Shown here: in pieces, positions 32,028 to 40,731 of the stretch
Position numbering within the stretch: the first letter of the stretch is position 1
How the letters are laid out: every line of letters starts with the position of its first letter
Assembly: GCF_030551875.1 (NCBI RefSeq)
Contig: NZ_JAUOZU010000008.1
Span: 248,001-312,000, forward strand
Direction of reading: 5' to 3'
Source: Fluviirhizobium alvei
GTDB taxonomy: Bacteria; Pseudomonadota; Alphaproteobacteria; Rhizobiales; Rhizobiaceae
Length of the DNA: 64,000 bases
The notes under the pieces: generated by a model
What the model was told of the DNA's origin: nothing
The model's database searches: none
The model's input: the letters and a program-made list of their open reading frames with translations, nothing else
Program-made: the position numbers and the translations under genes

Positions 32028-32807
32028 ATGGAAACGCCCATGACGACGATGAGCCTCGCCCTGACCAAACTGACCGAACTCGCCAATCCCACGCGCTTTC
32101 TGGCGCTTTCGGGAAAGGTCCTGCCATGGCTCTGGGCGGTTACGCTGCTGCTTTTGGCGATCGGGACCTACCTCAGCTTTACCACTGAGGGCGATTACCA
32201 GCAGGGCGAGACGGTGCGGATCATGTATATCCATGTGCCCTCGGCCTGGCTGTCGATGATGTGCTATTCGATCATGGCGATCTCCGCACTCGGAACGCTC
32301 GTCTGGCGCCATCCGCTCGCCGATGTCTCGGCCAAGGCTGCTGCACCGATTGGCGCGATTTTTACCTTCCTGGCGCTGATCACCGGTTCGCTCTGGGGCA
32401 AACCGATGTGGGGCACCTGGTGGGAATGGGATGCGCGGCTGACCTCGGTGTTCGTGCTTTTCCTGATGTATCTCGGCCTGATTGCGTTCAATCGCGCGAT
32501 GGATGATCCGAGCCGCGCGGCCAAGGTCAGCGCCATCATGATCCTGGTGGGGTTCGTCAACATTCCGATCATCAAGTTCTCGGTCGAATGGTGGAATACG
32601 CTGCACCAGCCGGCCAGCGTCATGCGGCTCGATGGGCCGACCATCGATCCTGAATTCCTGCGCCCGCTGCTGGTGATGGCGATTGCCTTTACGCTTTTGT
32701 TTTTCGCGCTGCATCTGACGGCGATCCGCAACGAGATCTGGCGCCGCCGCATCGGGGTCATGCGCCGCAATGCCGCCCGTGCGGCGCAAGCCGGCGCGGA
32801 GGGCTGA
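32028..32807 (+). CDS. ccmC: Heme exporter/handling protein CcmC
   Basis: Inner-membrane protein that attaches heme to CcmE. The sequence has six helices, the periplasmic tryptophan-rich WWD segment WGTWWEWDARLTS, and heme-binding histidines in YIHVPSAWLSMM and the later FFALHLTAIRNE. The start is uncertain among ATG 32028, ATG 32040 and a TTG at 32004; none has a strong ribosome site. I used 32028. ccmD begins three bases after its stop. Confidence 0.93.
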   Translation: METPMTTMSLALTKLTELANPTRFLALSGKVLPWLWAVTLLLLAIGTYLSFTTEGDYQQGETVRIMYIHVPSAWLSMMCYSIMAISALGTLVWRHPLADVSAKAAAPIGAIFTFLALITGSLWGKPMWGTWWEWDARLTSVFVLFLMYLGLIAFNRAMDDPSRAAKVSAIMILVGFVNIPIIKFSVEWWNTLHQPASVMRLDGPTIDPEFLRPLLVMAIAFTLLFFALHLTAIRNEIWRRRIGVMRRNAARAAQAGAEG

Positions 32808-32810
32808 GCC

Positions 32811-32984
32811 ATGAACCACGCTTTCTACATCTATGCGTCCTGGGGCGTGACGGTGGTCGCGCTGACCATCGTCACCGGATACTATTTCATCGAAAGCCGC
32901 CGGCTCCAGCGTGAGTTGAAGCGTCTTGAAACGATGGGCATTCGTCGTCGTTCGGAGCGGGCGGCACAGGGAGAAACAGCGTGA
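32811..32984 (+). CDS. ccmD: Heme exporter protein CcmD
   Basis: A 57-residue single-span membrane protein: MNHAFYIYASWGVTVVALTI is the hydrophobic N-terminal helix, then a basic cytosolic tail (ESRRLQRELKRLETMGIRRR). It matches CcmD in position, size and topology, and in that system helps CcmC and CcmE interact. It starts three bases after ccmC and its TGA overlaps the GTG of ccmG (GTGA), so it is coupled with both. Confidence 0.9.
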   Translation: MNHAFYIYASWGVTVVALTIVTGYYFIESRRLQRELKRLETMGIRRRSERAAQGETA

Positions 32985-33580
32985 GTGCTGCGGATCAGGG
33001 TACAGGCCCGTCCGGGCGCGGGCGGCGTATCGTCGTCGCATTGCTGCCGCTGGCCGTGTTCATCGGGCTTGCCGGGGTTTTTGCCTACCAGCTAACCTCG
33101 GGCAAGGATAATTCCGTTATTCCGTCAGCATTGATTGGAAAGCCTGCTCCAGCGCTTGAACTAGAACCATTGTCCGGTGCCGTTCGCCGCGGTCAGCCGG
33201 TCCCGGCTCTGACGTCGTCTGCCATCAAGGGCAAGCTGACGCTCGTCAATGTCTGGGCATCCTGGTGCGTTCCCTGCCGTCAGGAGCATCCGATCATCCT
33301 CGGTCTGTCAGAAGATGACCGGCTCAACGTGGTTGGCATCAATTACAAGGACAAGAACGATGCGGCGCTCGCCTTTCTTGGCGAGCTCGGCAATCCATTC
33401 GGCGCGATCGGTGTCGACCCCAACGGAGCCGCAGCGATCGACTGGGGCGTGTATGGGATCCCGGAAAGCTTCCTCGTCAGCCCGACGGGCGAGATCCTCT
33501 ACAAGCATGTCGGCCCCTTCGACGACAATTCCGTGCGCAACGAGTTGCTGCCGGCGATCGAAAAGGCCTTAAGGCAGTAA
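32981..33580 (+). CDS. ccmG: Thiol:disulfide interchange protein CcmG/DsbE/CycY
   Basis: Membrane-anchored periplasmic thioredoxin-like reductant for apocytochrome c. The 199-residue protein has an N-terminal anchor (about residues 13-35), then a thioredoxin fold with the active site VNVWASWCVPCRQEHP (C96 and C99) and the family acid in VVGINYKDKNDAA. The GTG start at 32981 overlaps ccmD by four bases. It closes the ccmABCDG operon; ccmE, F, H and I are not in the window. Confidence 0.95.
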   Translation: MSAADQGTGPSGRGRRIVVALLPLAVFIGLAGVFAYQLTSGKDNSVIPSALIGKPAPALELEPLSGAVRRGQPVPALTSSAIKGKLTLVNVWASWCVPCRQEHPIILGLSEDDRLNVVGINYKDKNDAALAFLGELGNPFGAIGVDPNGAAAIDWGVYGIPESFLVSPTGEILYKHVGPFDDNSVRNELLPAIEKALRQ

Positions 33581-33636
33581 GTCTTTGAGGGCCCGGTTGC
33601 GGACCTGACTTCAGGTTGAAAAATGGTTGCATTGAT

Positions 33637-33673
33637 CTCCTGACTGGTATCTCTATATGATACCAGTCAGGAG
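33637..33673. promoter_or_regulatory. HigBA promoter/operator: perfect 15-bp inverted repeat
   Basis: CTCCTGACTGGTATC, a seven-base spacer, GATACCAGTCAGGAG, with no mismatch. It covers a candidate -10 (TATGAT at 33656) with TTGATC 18 bases upstream as -35, and its right end AGGAG is the toxin ribosome site, five bases before the ATG. Binding by the antitoxin would block transcription. Confidence 0.8.
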
Positions 33674-33678
33674 ATTAG

Positions 33679-33963
33679 ATGATCCGTTCTTTCAAGGGGC
33701 AAATGACTGCCTTGGTAGCGAAAGGGCAGATTGCCAAGGGTTTCCCCGCAAACGTCGTACGTTCTGCGCAACGTAAGCTAAAGATGCTTGATGAAGCGGG
33801 CGAAATTGCCGATCTTCTTTCTCCGCCGGGTAATCGGCTTGAAGCATTGAAAGGTGATCGCAAAGGACAATATTCAATTCGCATCAACGATCAATGGCGC
33901 ACTTGTTTTGTTTGGACTGAAGACGGGCCGAGAGACGTGGAGATAGTCGATTACCATGTTTAG
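33679..33963 (+). CDS. higB: HigB-like toxin, RelE/ParE superfamily
   Basis: A 94-residue type II toxin of the HigB group, probably a ribosome-dependent mRNA endonuclease. Features include ANVVRSAQRKLKMLDEAGEI, DLLSPPGNRLEALKGDRKGQYSIRINDQWRTCFVW and DVEIVDYHV: the RelE-fold basic and aromatic residues. It precedes its antitoxin gene (the HigBA order) and overlaps it by eight bases. A perfect inverted repeat overlaps its promoter and ribosome site. The pair has lower GC than the surrounding genes, consistent with transfer. Confidence 0.92.
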   Translation: MIRSFKGQMTALVAKGQIAKGFPANVVRSAQRKLKMLDEAGEIADLLSPPGNRLEALKGDRKGQYSIRINDQWRTCFVWTEDGPRDVEIVDYHV

Positions 33964-34279
33964 TGAAAAACAAGTCACGTTACGTTCGCTGCTCCCTGCC
34001 ATTCATCCAGGTGAGATTCTTCGCGAAGAATATCTCGAACCTCTCAAGATGACGCCTTATGCACTGGCCAAGAAACTCAAGGTCCCGCGCACGCGCATCG
34101 AACGCATAGTGGCTGAAAAGATCGGGATCAGTGCAGATACCGCTTTGCGTCTTGGACGGTACTTCAAGACAACGCCGCAGTTCTGGCTGAACATGCAAAC
34201 AAGCTACGATATCAAAATGGCGCAGGATGCGCTTGGCAAGGAGCTTCAGGCAATTCCGGAGATCGAAGTCGCAGCCTGA
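33956..34279 (+). CDS. higA: HigA antitoxin, XRE-family DNA-binding protein
   Basis: A 107-residue antitoxin with the HigA pattern HPGEILREEYLEPLKMTPYALAKKLKVPRTRIERI, a helix-turn-helix with AKKLKVPRTRIE, then ADTALRLGRYFKTTPQFWLNMQ, the family signature. It neutralises HigB and should bind the inverted repeat at 33637-33673. ATG 33956 overlaps the toxin gene, so translation is coupled. It ends 23 bases from the convergent yciB. Confidence 0.94.
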   Translation: MFSEKQVTLRSLLPAIHPGEILREEYLEPLKMTPYALAKKLKVPRTRIERIVAEKIGISADTALRLGRYFKTTPQFWLNMQTSYDIKMAQDALGKELQAIPEIEVAA

Positions 34280-34302
34280 ATGCCGTTACTGCCCGGGACT
34301 TT

Positions 34303-34941
34303 TCATTCAGTGCCTGTCTCGATCGAATGTTTCATGATCAGCGGCATCTGGCTGAGCGTGAAGAGGAAGGTGATCGGCATCGTGCCCCAGACCTTGAAGG
34401 TGACCCAGGCATCAGTTGAGAAATTTCGCCAGACCACTTCGTTCAGGACGGCAAGGAACAGGAAGAACAGGCCCCAGCGCAGTGTCAGCTTGTTCCAGCC
34501 GGTCGCATCAAGCTGGAAGGCCGAATTGAAGACATAGCCCAAGAGCGACTTGCCGAAGAACATGCCGCCCAGGAGCACGACACCGAACAGGCTGTTGATG
34601 ATGGTTGGCTTCATCTTGATGAAAACCTCATCCTGAAGCCAGATCGACAGCGCCCCGAACACCAGCACGATGACGCCAGACACCATCGGCATCAGCGGCA
34701 GTTTGCCGGTCAGGATCTTCGAGGCGATCAGCGAGGCAACCGTCGCGGCCATGAAAAGCCCGGTGGCGATGAAAAGCGGGCCGCCGAGCGATGTCAGCGC
34801 CGGCAGGAGCTTCGTAAGCCTGTCGCCATAGGAATTGGCAAAGAAGAAGACGAGAAGCGGCCCAAGCTCAAGCGCCAGTTTCAGCGCCGGATTTTCCTTA
34901 TGTTCGGCCGGTTGGCTCTGGCTGTCGCTGTTTCCGCTCAT
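34303..34941 (-). CDS. Inner-membrane septation protein A (YciB/IspZ)
   Basis: Intracellular-septation protein family (YciB, formerly IspZ), 212 residues with five or more membrane helices. It reads [41 protein letters not shown] and [23 protein letters not shown], all family segments. I chose ATG 34941 ([15 protein letters not shown]); an in-frame TTG lies 15 bases earlier. It is the last gene of the minus-strand dapF-mtaB-ftsY-yciB group, 63 bases after ftsY, as in other rhizobia. Confidence 0.93.
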   Translation of the reverse strand: MSGNSDSQSQPAEHKENPALKLALELGPLLVFFFANSYGDRLTKLLPALTSLGGPLFIATGLFMAATVASLIASKILTGKLPLMPMVSGVIVLVFGALSIWLQDEVFIKMKPTIINSLFGVVLLGGMFFGKSLLGYVFNSAFQLDATGWNKLTLRWGLFFLFLAVLNEVVWRNFSTDAWVTFKVWGTMPITFLFTLSQMPLIMKHSIETGTE

Positions 34942-35004
34942 CTGGGACTGGTCCAATCACTACGCGGCACAAGGCCGATTTCGCCGCGCCATGGCGGCAT
35001 TAGT

Positions 35005-36378
35005 TTATCTGTTCTCAGCCGAAAGGCCGGCAATCGCCTCGGCAAAATCCTGGGCGTCGAAGGGTTCTAGATCATCGATGCCTTCGCCAACGCCGATGAA
35101 ATAGACCGGCAATTTGTGCCGGGCGGCGATCGATACCAGAATACCGCCGCGGGCAGTGCCGTCGAGCTTGGTCATCACAAGACCGGAGACACCGGCGATG
35201 TTGCGGAAGATCTCTACTTGGTTGAGCGCATTCTGGCCGGTTGTTGCATCGAGCGTCTGCAGCACCGTATGCGGGGCGTCCGGATCGAGCTTACCGAGCA
35301 CGCGGACGATCTTCTCGAGCTCCGCCATCAGTTCGGTCTTGTTCTGCAGCCGACCGGCCGTGTCGATGATCAGCACGTCGCTGCCCTTGGCGCGCGCCTT
35401 TTCGAACGCATCGTAGGCGAGGCCCGCCGCATCGGCGCCGAGCTTGGTCGATACGATGTCCGATCCGGTCCGGTCAGCCCAGATATGCAGCTGTTCGATG
35501 GCCGCGGCGCGGAACGTATCGCCGGCCGCCAGCATGACCTTGAGGCCCGAGCGCGACAGTTTCGCCGCCAGCTTGCCGATGGTCGTCGTCTTGCCGGTGC
35601 CATTGACACCGACAACGAGGATGACATGCGGCTTGTGATTGAGATCGAGTTCCAGCGGACGGGCAACCGGCTGCAGGACCTTGCCGATTTCGCTGGCCAT
35701 GATGCGGGCGACATCGGTGCCGCTCACATCCTTGCCATAACGTTCCGCGGCCAGCGTGTCGGAAATCCGCATGGCCGTTTCGACGCCAAGATCGGCCTGG
35801 ATCAACAGATCTTCAAGCTCCTGCAACGTGTCGTCATCCAGCTTTCGCTTGGTGAAGAGGCTGGCGATCTGGGCGCCGAGCTGGGCGGAGGAACGGGCAA
35901 GCCCCTGTCGCAAACGCTGCAGCCAGGAGAGTTTCCTGGCCGGCTCTTCCGCAACCGGTTCCGGTTCTTTCGATCCGGTCGAAAAGGCGAAACCTTCGGG
36001 TGCGCTCGGCCGCTCGCCTGGCGTAATGCCGGCAACCGGCTCGCGTTCTGCAACTGGCGGGTTCTCGTCGGTCTCGGCCTGTTCCGGCAGGGCTTCGAGC
36101 ACGGTCTCGGTCATGTCGAGATCGGTCTGCGCTATCTCATCGCCGTCTGCCTCCGCCTCGTTGGCAATGGTCTGGGGATGGTGCTGCTGGCTCTCATCGG
36201 CAATCGGCGGTTCGCCGCCGAATTCGGCTTCCAGCGGTTCCGGTGTTGAGAGCGCCTCGGTCGTTTCCGCAGTGAATTCCGGCGCGCCGTCGTTCTCCGG
36301 CACTGCCGGTGCCTCATTGCCGGGCGAGGGCTCGTCCTTGCCGAAGGAAAAGATCTTTTTGATGAAGCCGAGCGCCAT
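35005..36378 (-). CDS. ftsY: Signal recognition particle receptor FtsY
   Basis: SRP-receptor GTPase at the inner membrane, partner of Ffh in co-translational protein targeting. The 457-residue protein has a long acidic, low-complexity N-terminal A domain (about 1-140), then the NG domain: GVNGTGKTTTIGKLA near 258, DTFRAAA, DTAGRLQNK and TKLDGTARGG. It ends FIGVGEGIDDLEPFDAQDFAEAI. It follows mtaB by 18 bases. ffh is also encoded in this window (40732). Confidence 0.97.
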   Translation of the reverse strand: MALGFIKKIFSFGKDEPSPGNEAPAVPENDGAPEFTAETTEALSTPEPLEAEFGGEPPIADESQQHHPQTIANEAEADGDEIAQTDLDMTETVLEALPEQAETDENPPVAEREPVAGITPGERPSAPEGFAFSTGSKEPEPVAEEPARKLSWLQRLRQGLARSSAQLGAQIASLFTKRKLDDDTLQELEDLLIQADLGVETAMRISDTLAAERYGKDVSGTDVARIMASEIGKVLQPVARPLELDLNHKPHVILVVGVNGTGKTTTIGKLAAKLSRSGLKVMLAAGDTFRAAAIEQLHIWADRTGSDIVSTKLGADAAGLAYDAFEKARAKGSDVLIIDTAGRLQNKTELMAELEKIVRVLGKLDPDAPHTVLQTLDATTGQNALNQVEIFRNIAGVSGLVMTKLDGTARGGILVSIAARHKLPVYFIGVGEGIDDLEPFDAQDFAEAIAGLSAENR

Positions 36379-36396
36379 TACTTTTCGTCCTCAGTC

Positions 36397-37671
36397 TCAG
36401 GCCGCGCTCTGGTGGGCAAAGCGGGCGAGAAGGTGTCTGCCATTGTGGCCGGTAATGGCCGCTTCCGTCAGCGTCCCGGCGGCCAGGCCCTTGGCCTCCA
36501 CCAGGGTGAAGTTTTCCGTATGCGCCAAACCGCTGTTTTCGACAAGCACCATCTGGCGTGAACCGATCATGCTCTGCAGATGGGCATGATGGAGCCGTTC
36601 GCCAAGGGCGCGCAGTGTTGCGGCCCGTTCCTTGATCACGCCACGGTCGAGTTGCGGCATGCGGGCTGCCGGTGTGCCCGGACGCGGCGAATAGGGAAAG
36701 ACATGCAGTCTGGTAATGTTGCAGGTCTCCACCAGCCGGACCGAGTTTTCGAACATCGCCTCGGTTTCGGTCGGAAAGCCGGCGATGATGTCCGCGCCAA
36801 AGGTCATGTCCGGACGAAGCATCCTGGCCCGTTCGACAAATTTGACCGCGTCGTCATGAGAATGGCGCCGCTTCATGCGCTTGAGGATCAGGTCATCGCC
36901 ATGCTGCAGCGATAGATGCAGATGCGGCATGAACCGTTGTTCTTCTGCGATCAGCGCCCAGAGGTAATCATCGGCCTCGACACTGTCGATCGATGACAAT
37001 CTGAGGCGTGCGATCTCCGGGACATGGTCGAGAATGGCGCGCGCCAGTTGCCCGAGCGATTGCCGGCCGGGCAGGTCGGCACCATAACTCGTGGCATCGA
37101 CACCGGTGAGGACGATTTCGCGGTAGCCGTTTTCGGCGAGATGACGGGCTTGTTCGACTACCGCACCCATCGGCACCGATCGCGAATTGCCGCGTCCATA
37201 GGGAATGATGCAGAAGGTACAGCGATGGTCGCAACCATTCTGGACCTGGATGAAGGCGCGCACATGCCCGTCGATCACATCAACCATCTGGGGCGCGGTG
37301 GCGCGGATGCTCATGATATCGTTGACGCGCAGCTTTTCCTCGGCCGCAACGCCGAAATCCGGGATCGCGCGGTAGGATTGGGCCGTGAGCTTTTCCTCGT
37401 TACCGAGCACGGCATCCACCTCTGCCATCGCGGCAAAGCCGGCGCCGTCCGTCTGGGCGCCGCAACCGGTAACGATGATGCGCCGGTCGGGATCTTCGCG
37501 CCGGGCACGACGGATGGCCTGACGCGCCTGCCGCATCGCTTCGCCCGTGACGGCACAGGTATTGAAGATCAGGGCGTTCTCCAACCCTGCCTTGCCGGCC
37601 TCGGCCTTGATGATCTCGGATTCATAGATGTTGAGACGACAGCCGAAGGTGATGACTTCGACATCCTTCAC
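36397..37671 (-). CDS. mtaB: tRNA (t6A37) methylthiotransferase MtaB
   Basis: Radical-SAM methylthiotransferase that makes ms2t6A at tRNA position 37. The 424-residue protein has the N-terminal UPF0004 domain with cluster cysteines in [20 protein letters not shown] and VTGCGAQ, and the radical-SAM motif [19 protein letters not shown]-terminal TRAM-like region follows ([19 protein letters not shown]). It starts at GTG 37671, overlapping the dapF stop by four bases, so it is translationally coupled to dapF. Confidence 0.95.
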   Translation of the reverse strand: MKDVEVITFGCRLNIYESEIIKAEAGKAGLENALIFNTCAVTGEAMRQARQAIRRARREDPDRRIIVTGCGAQTDGAGFAAMAEVDAVLGNEEKLTAQSYRAIPDFGVAAEEKLRVNDIMSIRATAPQMVDVIDGHVRAFIQVQNGCDHRCTFCIIPYGRGNSRSVPMGAVVEQARHLAENGYREIVLTGVDATSYGADLPGRQSLGQLARAILDHVPEIARLRLSSIDSVEADDYLWALIAEEQRFMPHLHLSLQHGDDLILKRMKRRHSHDDAVKFVERARMLRPDMTFGADIIAGFPTETEAMFENSVRLVETCNITRLHVFPYSPRPGTPAARMPQLDRGVIKERAATLRALGERLHHAHLQSMIGSRQMVLVENSGLAHTENFTLVEAKGLAAGTLTEAAITGHNGRHLLARFAHQSAA

Positions 37672-38558
37672 CGCGCCACAGCCTCGCTCTGGTCGCGGCG
37701 GTAGCTTCCGGTGGCCGGATCAAGAAGCCCCGACCATTCCCATTCGGCGGGGCCGGTCATCACCACATGGTCGTCCTGGCGCCAGTCGATCATGAGATGG
37801 CCGCCGCTCGGCATTGTCACAGTCACCTGCCGTCCGGTGCGGCCTGTCCGTGCGGCTGAAACAGCGGTCGCACAGGCGGCAGAGCCGCAGGCGAGCGTCA
37901 GGCCAGCGCCGCGCTCCCAGGTCCTGAGATCGAGCGCTTCGCGCGAGCGGACATGGGCAATCGAGATATTGGCGCGTTCCGGGAACATCGGATGATTTTC
38001 GAGCAAAGGTCCGAAACGACCGAGGTCATAGTCCCAGACATCCTTGTCGACCCAGAAGATCGCATGCGGATTGCCCATCGATGCGACTGAAGGCGAATGC
38101 AGCACCGGTGCATCGATCGGCCCGATCTGCAATTCAATGCGGCTCGTATCGTGGAACTCTTCCGACAGAGGAATGCGGTTCCATTCGAAAACCGGCTTGC
38201 CCATATCGACCGAGATCAGCCCATCCTCATGTTCCTCGGCATTGAGAACTCCGGCAATCGTGAGGAAAGTGAAACGCTTGCGTCCGGTTTCGGCGGCGAG
38301 CGCCTGCACCACGCAACGGGTGCCGTTGCCACAGGCCTGCGCGAGCGAGCCATCGCAATTGATGATGTCGATCCAGGCATCGGTGCCTTCCGCGCGCGGA
38401 TCGTAGATCGCCATGATCTGATCGAAGCTGGTCTCGGGTTGGCTGGCCAGTGCGATCGCCGCTGCCGGGGCGACCTTGTCCTTGCGGCCGCGCATATCCA
38501 CGACCAGGATCTTGTTTCCCAGTCCGTTCATCTTGGCGAATTGCGCAGTCTCGGCCAT
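37668..38558 (-). CDS. dapF: Diaminopimelate epimerase
   Basis: Epimerises LL- to meso-diaminopimelate for lysine and peptidoglycan. The 296-residue protein has both catalytic cysteines: C76 in [10 protein letters not shown] and the second in [16 protein letters not shown] near 223. The N-terminus [12 protein letters not shown] has lysine where many relatives have GND, a variant common in rhizobia. Start [10 protein letters not shown] at 38558 is chosen; the in-frame upstream extension is not family-like. It is the first gene of the dapF-mtaB-ftsY-yciB operon. Confidence 0.96.
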   Translation of the reverse strand: MAETAQFAKMNGLGNKILVVDMRGRKDKVAPAAAIALASQPETSFDQIMAIYDPRAEGTDAWIDIINCDGSLAQACGNGTRCVVQALAAETGRKRFTFLTIAGVLNAEEHEDGLISVDMGKPVFEWNRIPLSEEFHDTSRIELQIGPIDAPVLHSPSVASMGNPHAIFWVDKDVWDYDLGRFGPLLENHPMFPERANISIAHVRSREALDLRTWERGAGLTLACGSAACATAVSAARTGRTGRQVTVTMPSGGHLMIDWRQDDHVVMTGPAEWEWSGLLDPATGSYRRDQSEAVAR

Positions 38559-38628
38559 CTCGTGTCCAGTCGTCAGAATTTCGCCTGTATATGGAGCAAA
38601 AGGCGCCCGATTTCCAGTGTTTTCCGGC

Positions 38629-39636
38629 CTAGAGGGCGGGTATATCCAGCCACTCGCCCGGATGCATTGCGCGAAACCGTTCGACTTCGACACCATGGTG
38701 GCTCAGGGCTCTTGCGAGCGCGGCACGCGGCTCGTCCCAGGGCTCATTGGTGAGGCGGAAGGTTCCCCAATGGTGGCCAACGGCATGGGCGGCATTGCAG
38801 AGTTTCATTCCCTGGACGGCCTCATCCGGATTCTGGTGCTGCCCCTGCATGAACCAGCGGGGTTCGTAGGCGCCGATGGGAAGAATCGCCAGCCGGAAGC
38901 CACCATGTTTCTCCGCTGCGGCGCGATAGTTGATGCCTTCGTGAAAACCGGTATCGCCGATATGATAGATGGAGCCATGAGGGGTTTCGATCACGAAGGC
39001 CGCCCACAGTGCCATGCGGCGATCGCGGGAGCCGCGCGCAGACCAATGATGGCACGGTTCGGTATGGATCGTGATGCGATCCATGAAACGGGTGGCGTCA
39101 CCCCAGTCGGTGACGGTGATCGCCGCATCCGGTATCGCCTTGCGGATGATCGTGTCGTTGCCAAGCGGTGTGATGATCGGCGCCTTGTGCCGCGCCTGCA
39201 GTTTCTTCAGAGTCGCGACGTCGAGATGATCATAATGGTTGTGCGTCACCAGAACGAGGTCGATCGGCGGCAGATCATCGAAGGCAATTCCCGGCGGATT
39301 GAAGCGCTTCGGTCCGGCAAAGGCGAAGGGGCTGACACGGTTTGACCAGACCGGATCGGTGAGGATGTTGAGGCCAGCCGTCTGGATCAGCAGACTGGCG
39401 TGGCCGATCATCGTGACCCTGAGGTTAGCCGCATCTAGCCGGCTTTCCGGTTTGGAATTTGGAAAGGGGCTATCGATCCGCGACGGCCATTTCGTGCCTC
39501 GATCACCAAATTGCCATTTGAGGAGATCGCGAAAACCGGCTGGTCGAATCCCGCCCGGGTTGAAGAAGCGGGTGCCGTTGTAATGGTCGGTTTTCGGCCC
39601 TTGATAATATGGGTTGCGGACGGTCTCGTTTGTCAT
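38629..39636 (-). CDS. Metallo-beta-lactamase-fold hydrolase (UlaG / NAPE-PLD-like)
   Basis: A 335-residue cytosolic MBL-fold protein. The metal motif THNHYDHLD is at about residue 140, with further ligands in EPCHHWSAR and [11 protein letters not shown]. The pattern [27 protein letters not shown] is typical of the YcbX/UlaG-like group that includes N-acyl phosphatidylethanolamine phospholipase D. ATG 39636 is chosen ([13 protein letters not shown]); upstream in-frame residues look random. It is divergent from a sulfotransferase-like gene. Substrate unknown. Confidence 0.9.
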   Translation of the reverse strand: MTNETVRNPYYQGPKTDHYNGTRFFNPGGIRPAGFRDLLKWQFGDRGTKWPSRIDSPFPNSKPESRLDAANLRVTMIGHASLLIQTAGLNILTDPVWSNRVSPFAFAGPKRFNPPGIAFDDLPPIDLVLVTHNHYDHLDVATLKKLQARHKAPIITPLGNDTIIRKAIPDAAITVTDWGDATRFMDRITIHTEPCHHWSARGSRDRRMALWAAFVIETPHGSIYHIGDTGFHEGINYRAAAEKHGGFRLAILPIGAYEPRWFMQGQHQNPDEAVQGMKLCNAAHAVGHHWGTFRLTNEPWDEPRAALARALSHHGVEVERFRAMHPGEWLDIPAL

Positions 39637-39730
39637 GGGCTGGCGTCGACTTTCTCGGAGTTGGCTGTCCCGCGATTGCGCGTCTTTTGGCCATATGGTA
39701 CGCCGCCGGCTGTTTCCAATGGTGTCGCGC

Positions 39731-40501
39731 ATGATTGAGTACGAAAACTTCATCTATCTGGATGTTTACAAGACGGGTAGTACTCATGTCGTCGATCTCC
39801 TGAAGCGGGTCACAGCGGGGCGCGCGGTCACGAAGAGCAGGCATTCTCCGTTGCGGCGCGGGCTGTTGAATTTTGGCAAGCCGGGCAAATTTACCTTCGC
39901 GACGGTCCGCAATCCGTGGGACTGGTATGTCTCGATGTGGGCCTATGGCCACACAACGGAAAACCCGCTCTACCAACATATTCTCGATGCGCTCGGGCCT
40001 GAGAGGCACGCCGCTCTTTACGATACCGACAATCCGAAAGCTGCATTCTCCGACTGGCTGCGGTCAATCCATGATCCCGCTTTTCTCGCCGTAGCGCTCA
40101 AGAAGTTCAGGTTGCCGCGCACCGGCTTGACCCCTTTCATGGGTTTCTACACTTATCGATTCATGAAAGTGACGTTGCCTTCGCCGGAAATCCTGCTGCG
40201 ATGGCCTTTTGTCCGCTCGATGGATGGCGCGATCGCTTTTCAGAAGCGGTGGGCGATGTATGACAGCGTCCTCAAGACTGAAACACTTGATGACGATCTG
40301 CGCCGTCTGGCGGAAACGAATGGTCCGGCTCTCGGGTTCAAGCCCAATGCGGTGGCGATCATTGACCGAATGGCCGCCGATCACAAGAACCTGTCCAAAC
40401 GTAGTCTTGCCTCTTACCGTGACTATTACAGCGATGAACTTCGCGATCTGGTTGCCCGTCGAGACCGGCTGGTGATCGATCTTTTCGGCTACAGTTTCTG
40501 A
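39731..40501 (+). CDS. Sulfotransferase-like protein (PAPS-dependent family 2)
   Basis: A 256-residue protein with two PAPS-binding features of sulfotransferases: FIYLDVYKTGSTHV (5'-phosphosulfate loop, KTGST at 14-18) and FATVRNPWDWYVSMW (3'-phosphate site, Arg60). The middle and C-terminal parts are helical and unassigned. The acceptor may be a surface glycan or lipid, as in other rhizobial sulfotransferases; this is inference. The start is uncertain: ATG 39731 gives the conserved N-terminus, while 39719 or 39695 are possible. It is divergent from the MBL-fold gene. Confidence 0.72.
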   Translation: MIEYENFIYLDVYKTGSTHVVDLLKRVTAGRAVTKSRHSPLRRGLLNFGKPGKFTFATVRNPWDWYVSMWAYGHTTENPLYQHILDALGPERHAALYDTDNPKAAFSDWLRSIHDPAFLAVALKKFRLPRTGLTPFMGFYTYRFMKVTLPSPEILLRWPFVRSMDGAIAFQKRWAMYDSVLKTETLDDDLRRLAETNGPALGFKPNAVAIIDRMAADHKNLSKRSLASYRDYYSDELRDLVARRDRLVIDLFGYSF

Positions 40502-40731
40502 GCCGAAATGCTGCAAGGCTTGACATTGGCGGGCATTTGATGTTTACCCCCCGCCAATCTGCCCGTCCGTAACAGGTGACAGCAGCCGACCGGGACGCGT
40601 CTTGACGTCGATCCCGGAGGTCAACATCCGACAGCGCGTTGCGCCCTCGGGTGCTTTTCGGCTTATGCCCTTGTTTTCGGCGGCAAGGATACCGATGTTC
40701 CGGGAAACTCCCTGGGCAAGAGGATAAATGG
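40502..40731. other. Region upstream of ffh with two dyads
   Basis: About 230 bases without a credible gene. It holds ATTGGCGGG-N16-CCCGCCAAT (40525-40558) after the sulfotransferase gene and a second stem based on CCGGGA and TCCCGG (40590-40617) with a CGTC/GACG inner stem. Neither is followed by a T-run. The ffh promoter is expected here. Confidence 0.35.

Noticed and set aside
31488-33041. 517-codon minus-strand open frame
   Set aside because: It is antisense to ccmB-ccmC-ccmD-ccmG, which form a complete coupled operon.
40502-40731. SRP RNA (ffs) gene upstream of ffh
   Set aside because: The conserved tetraloop and helix-8 core sequence of SRP RNA is not present; only simple dyads are seen.
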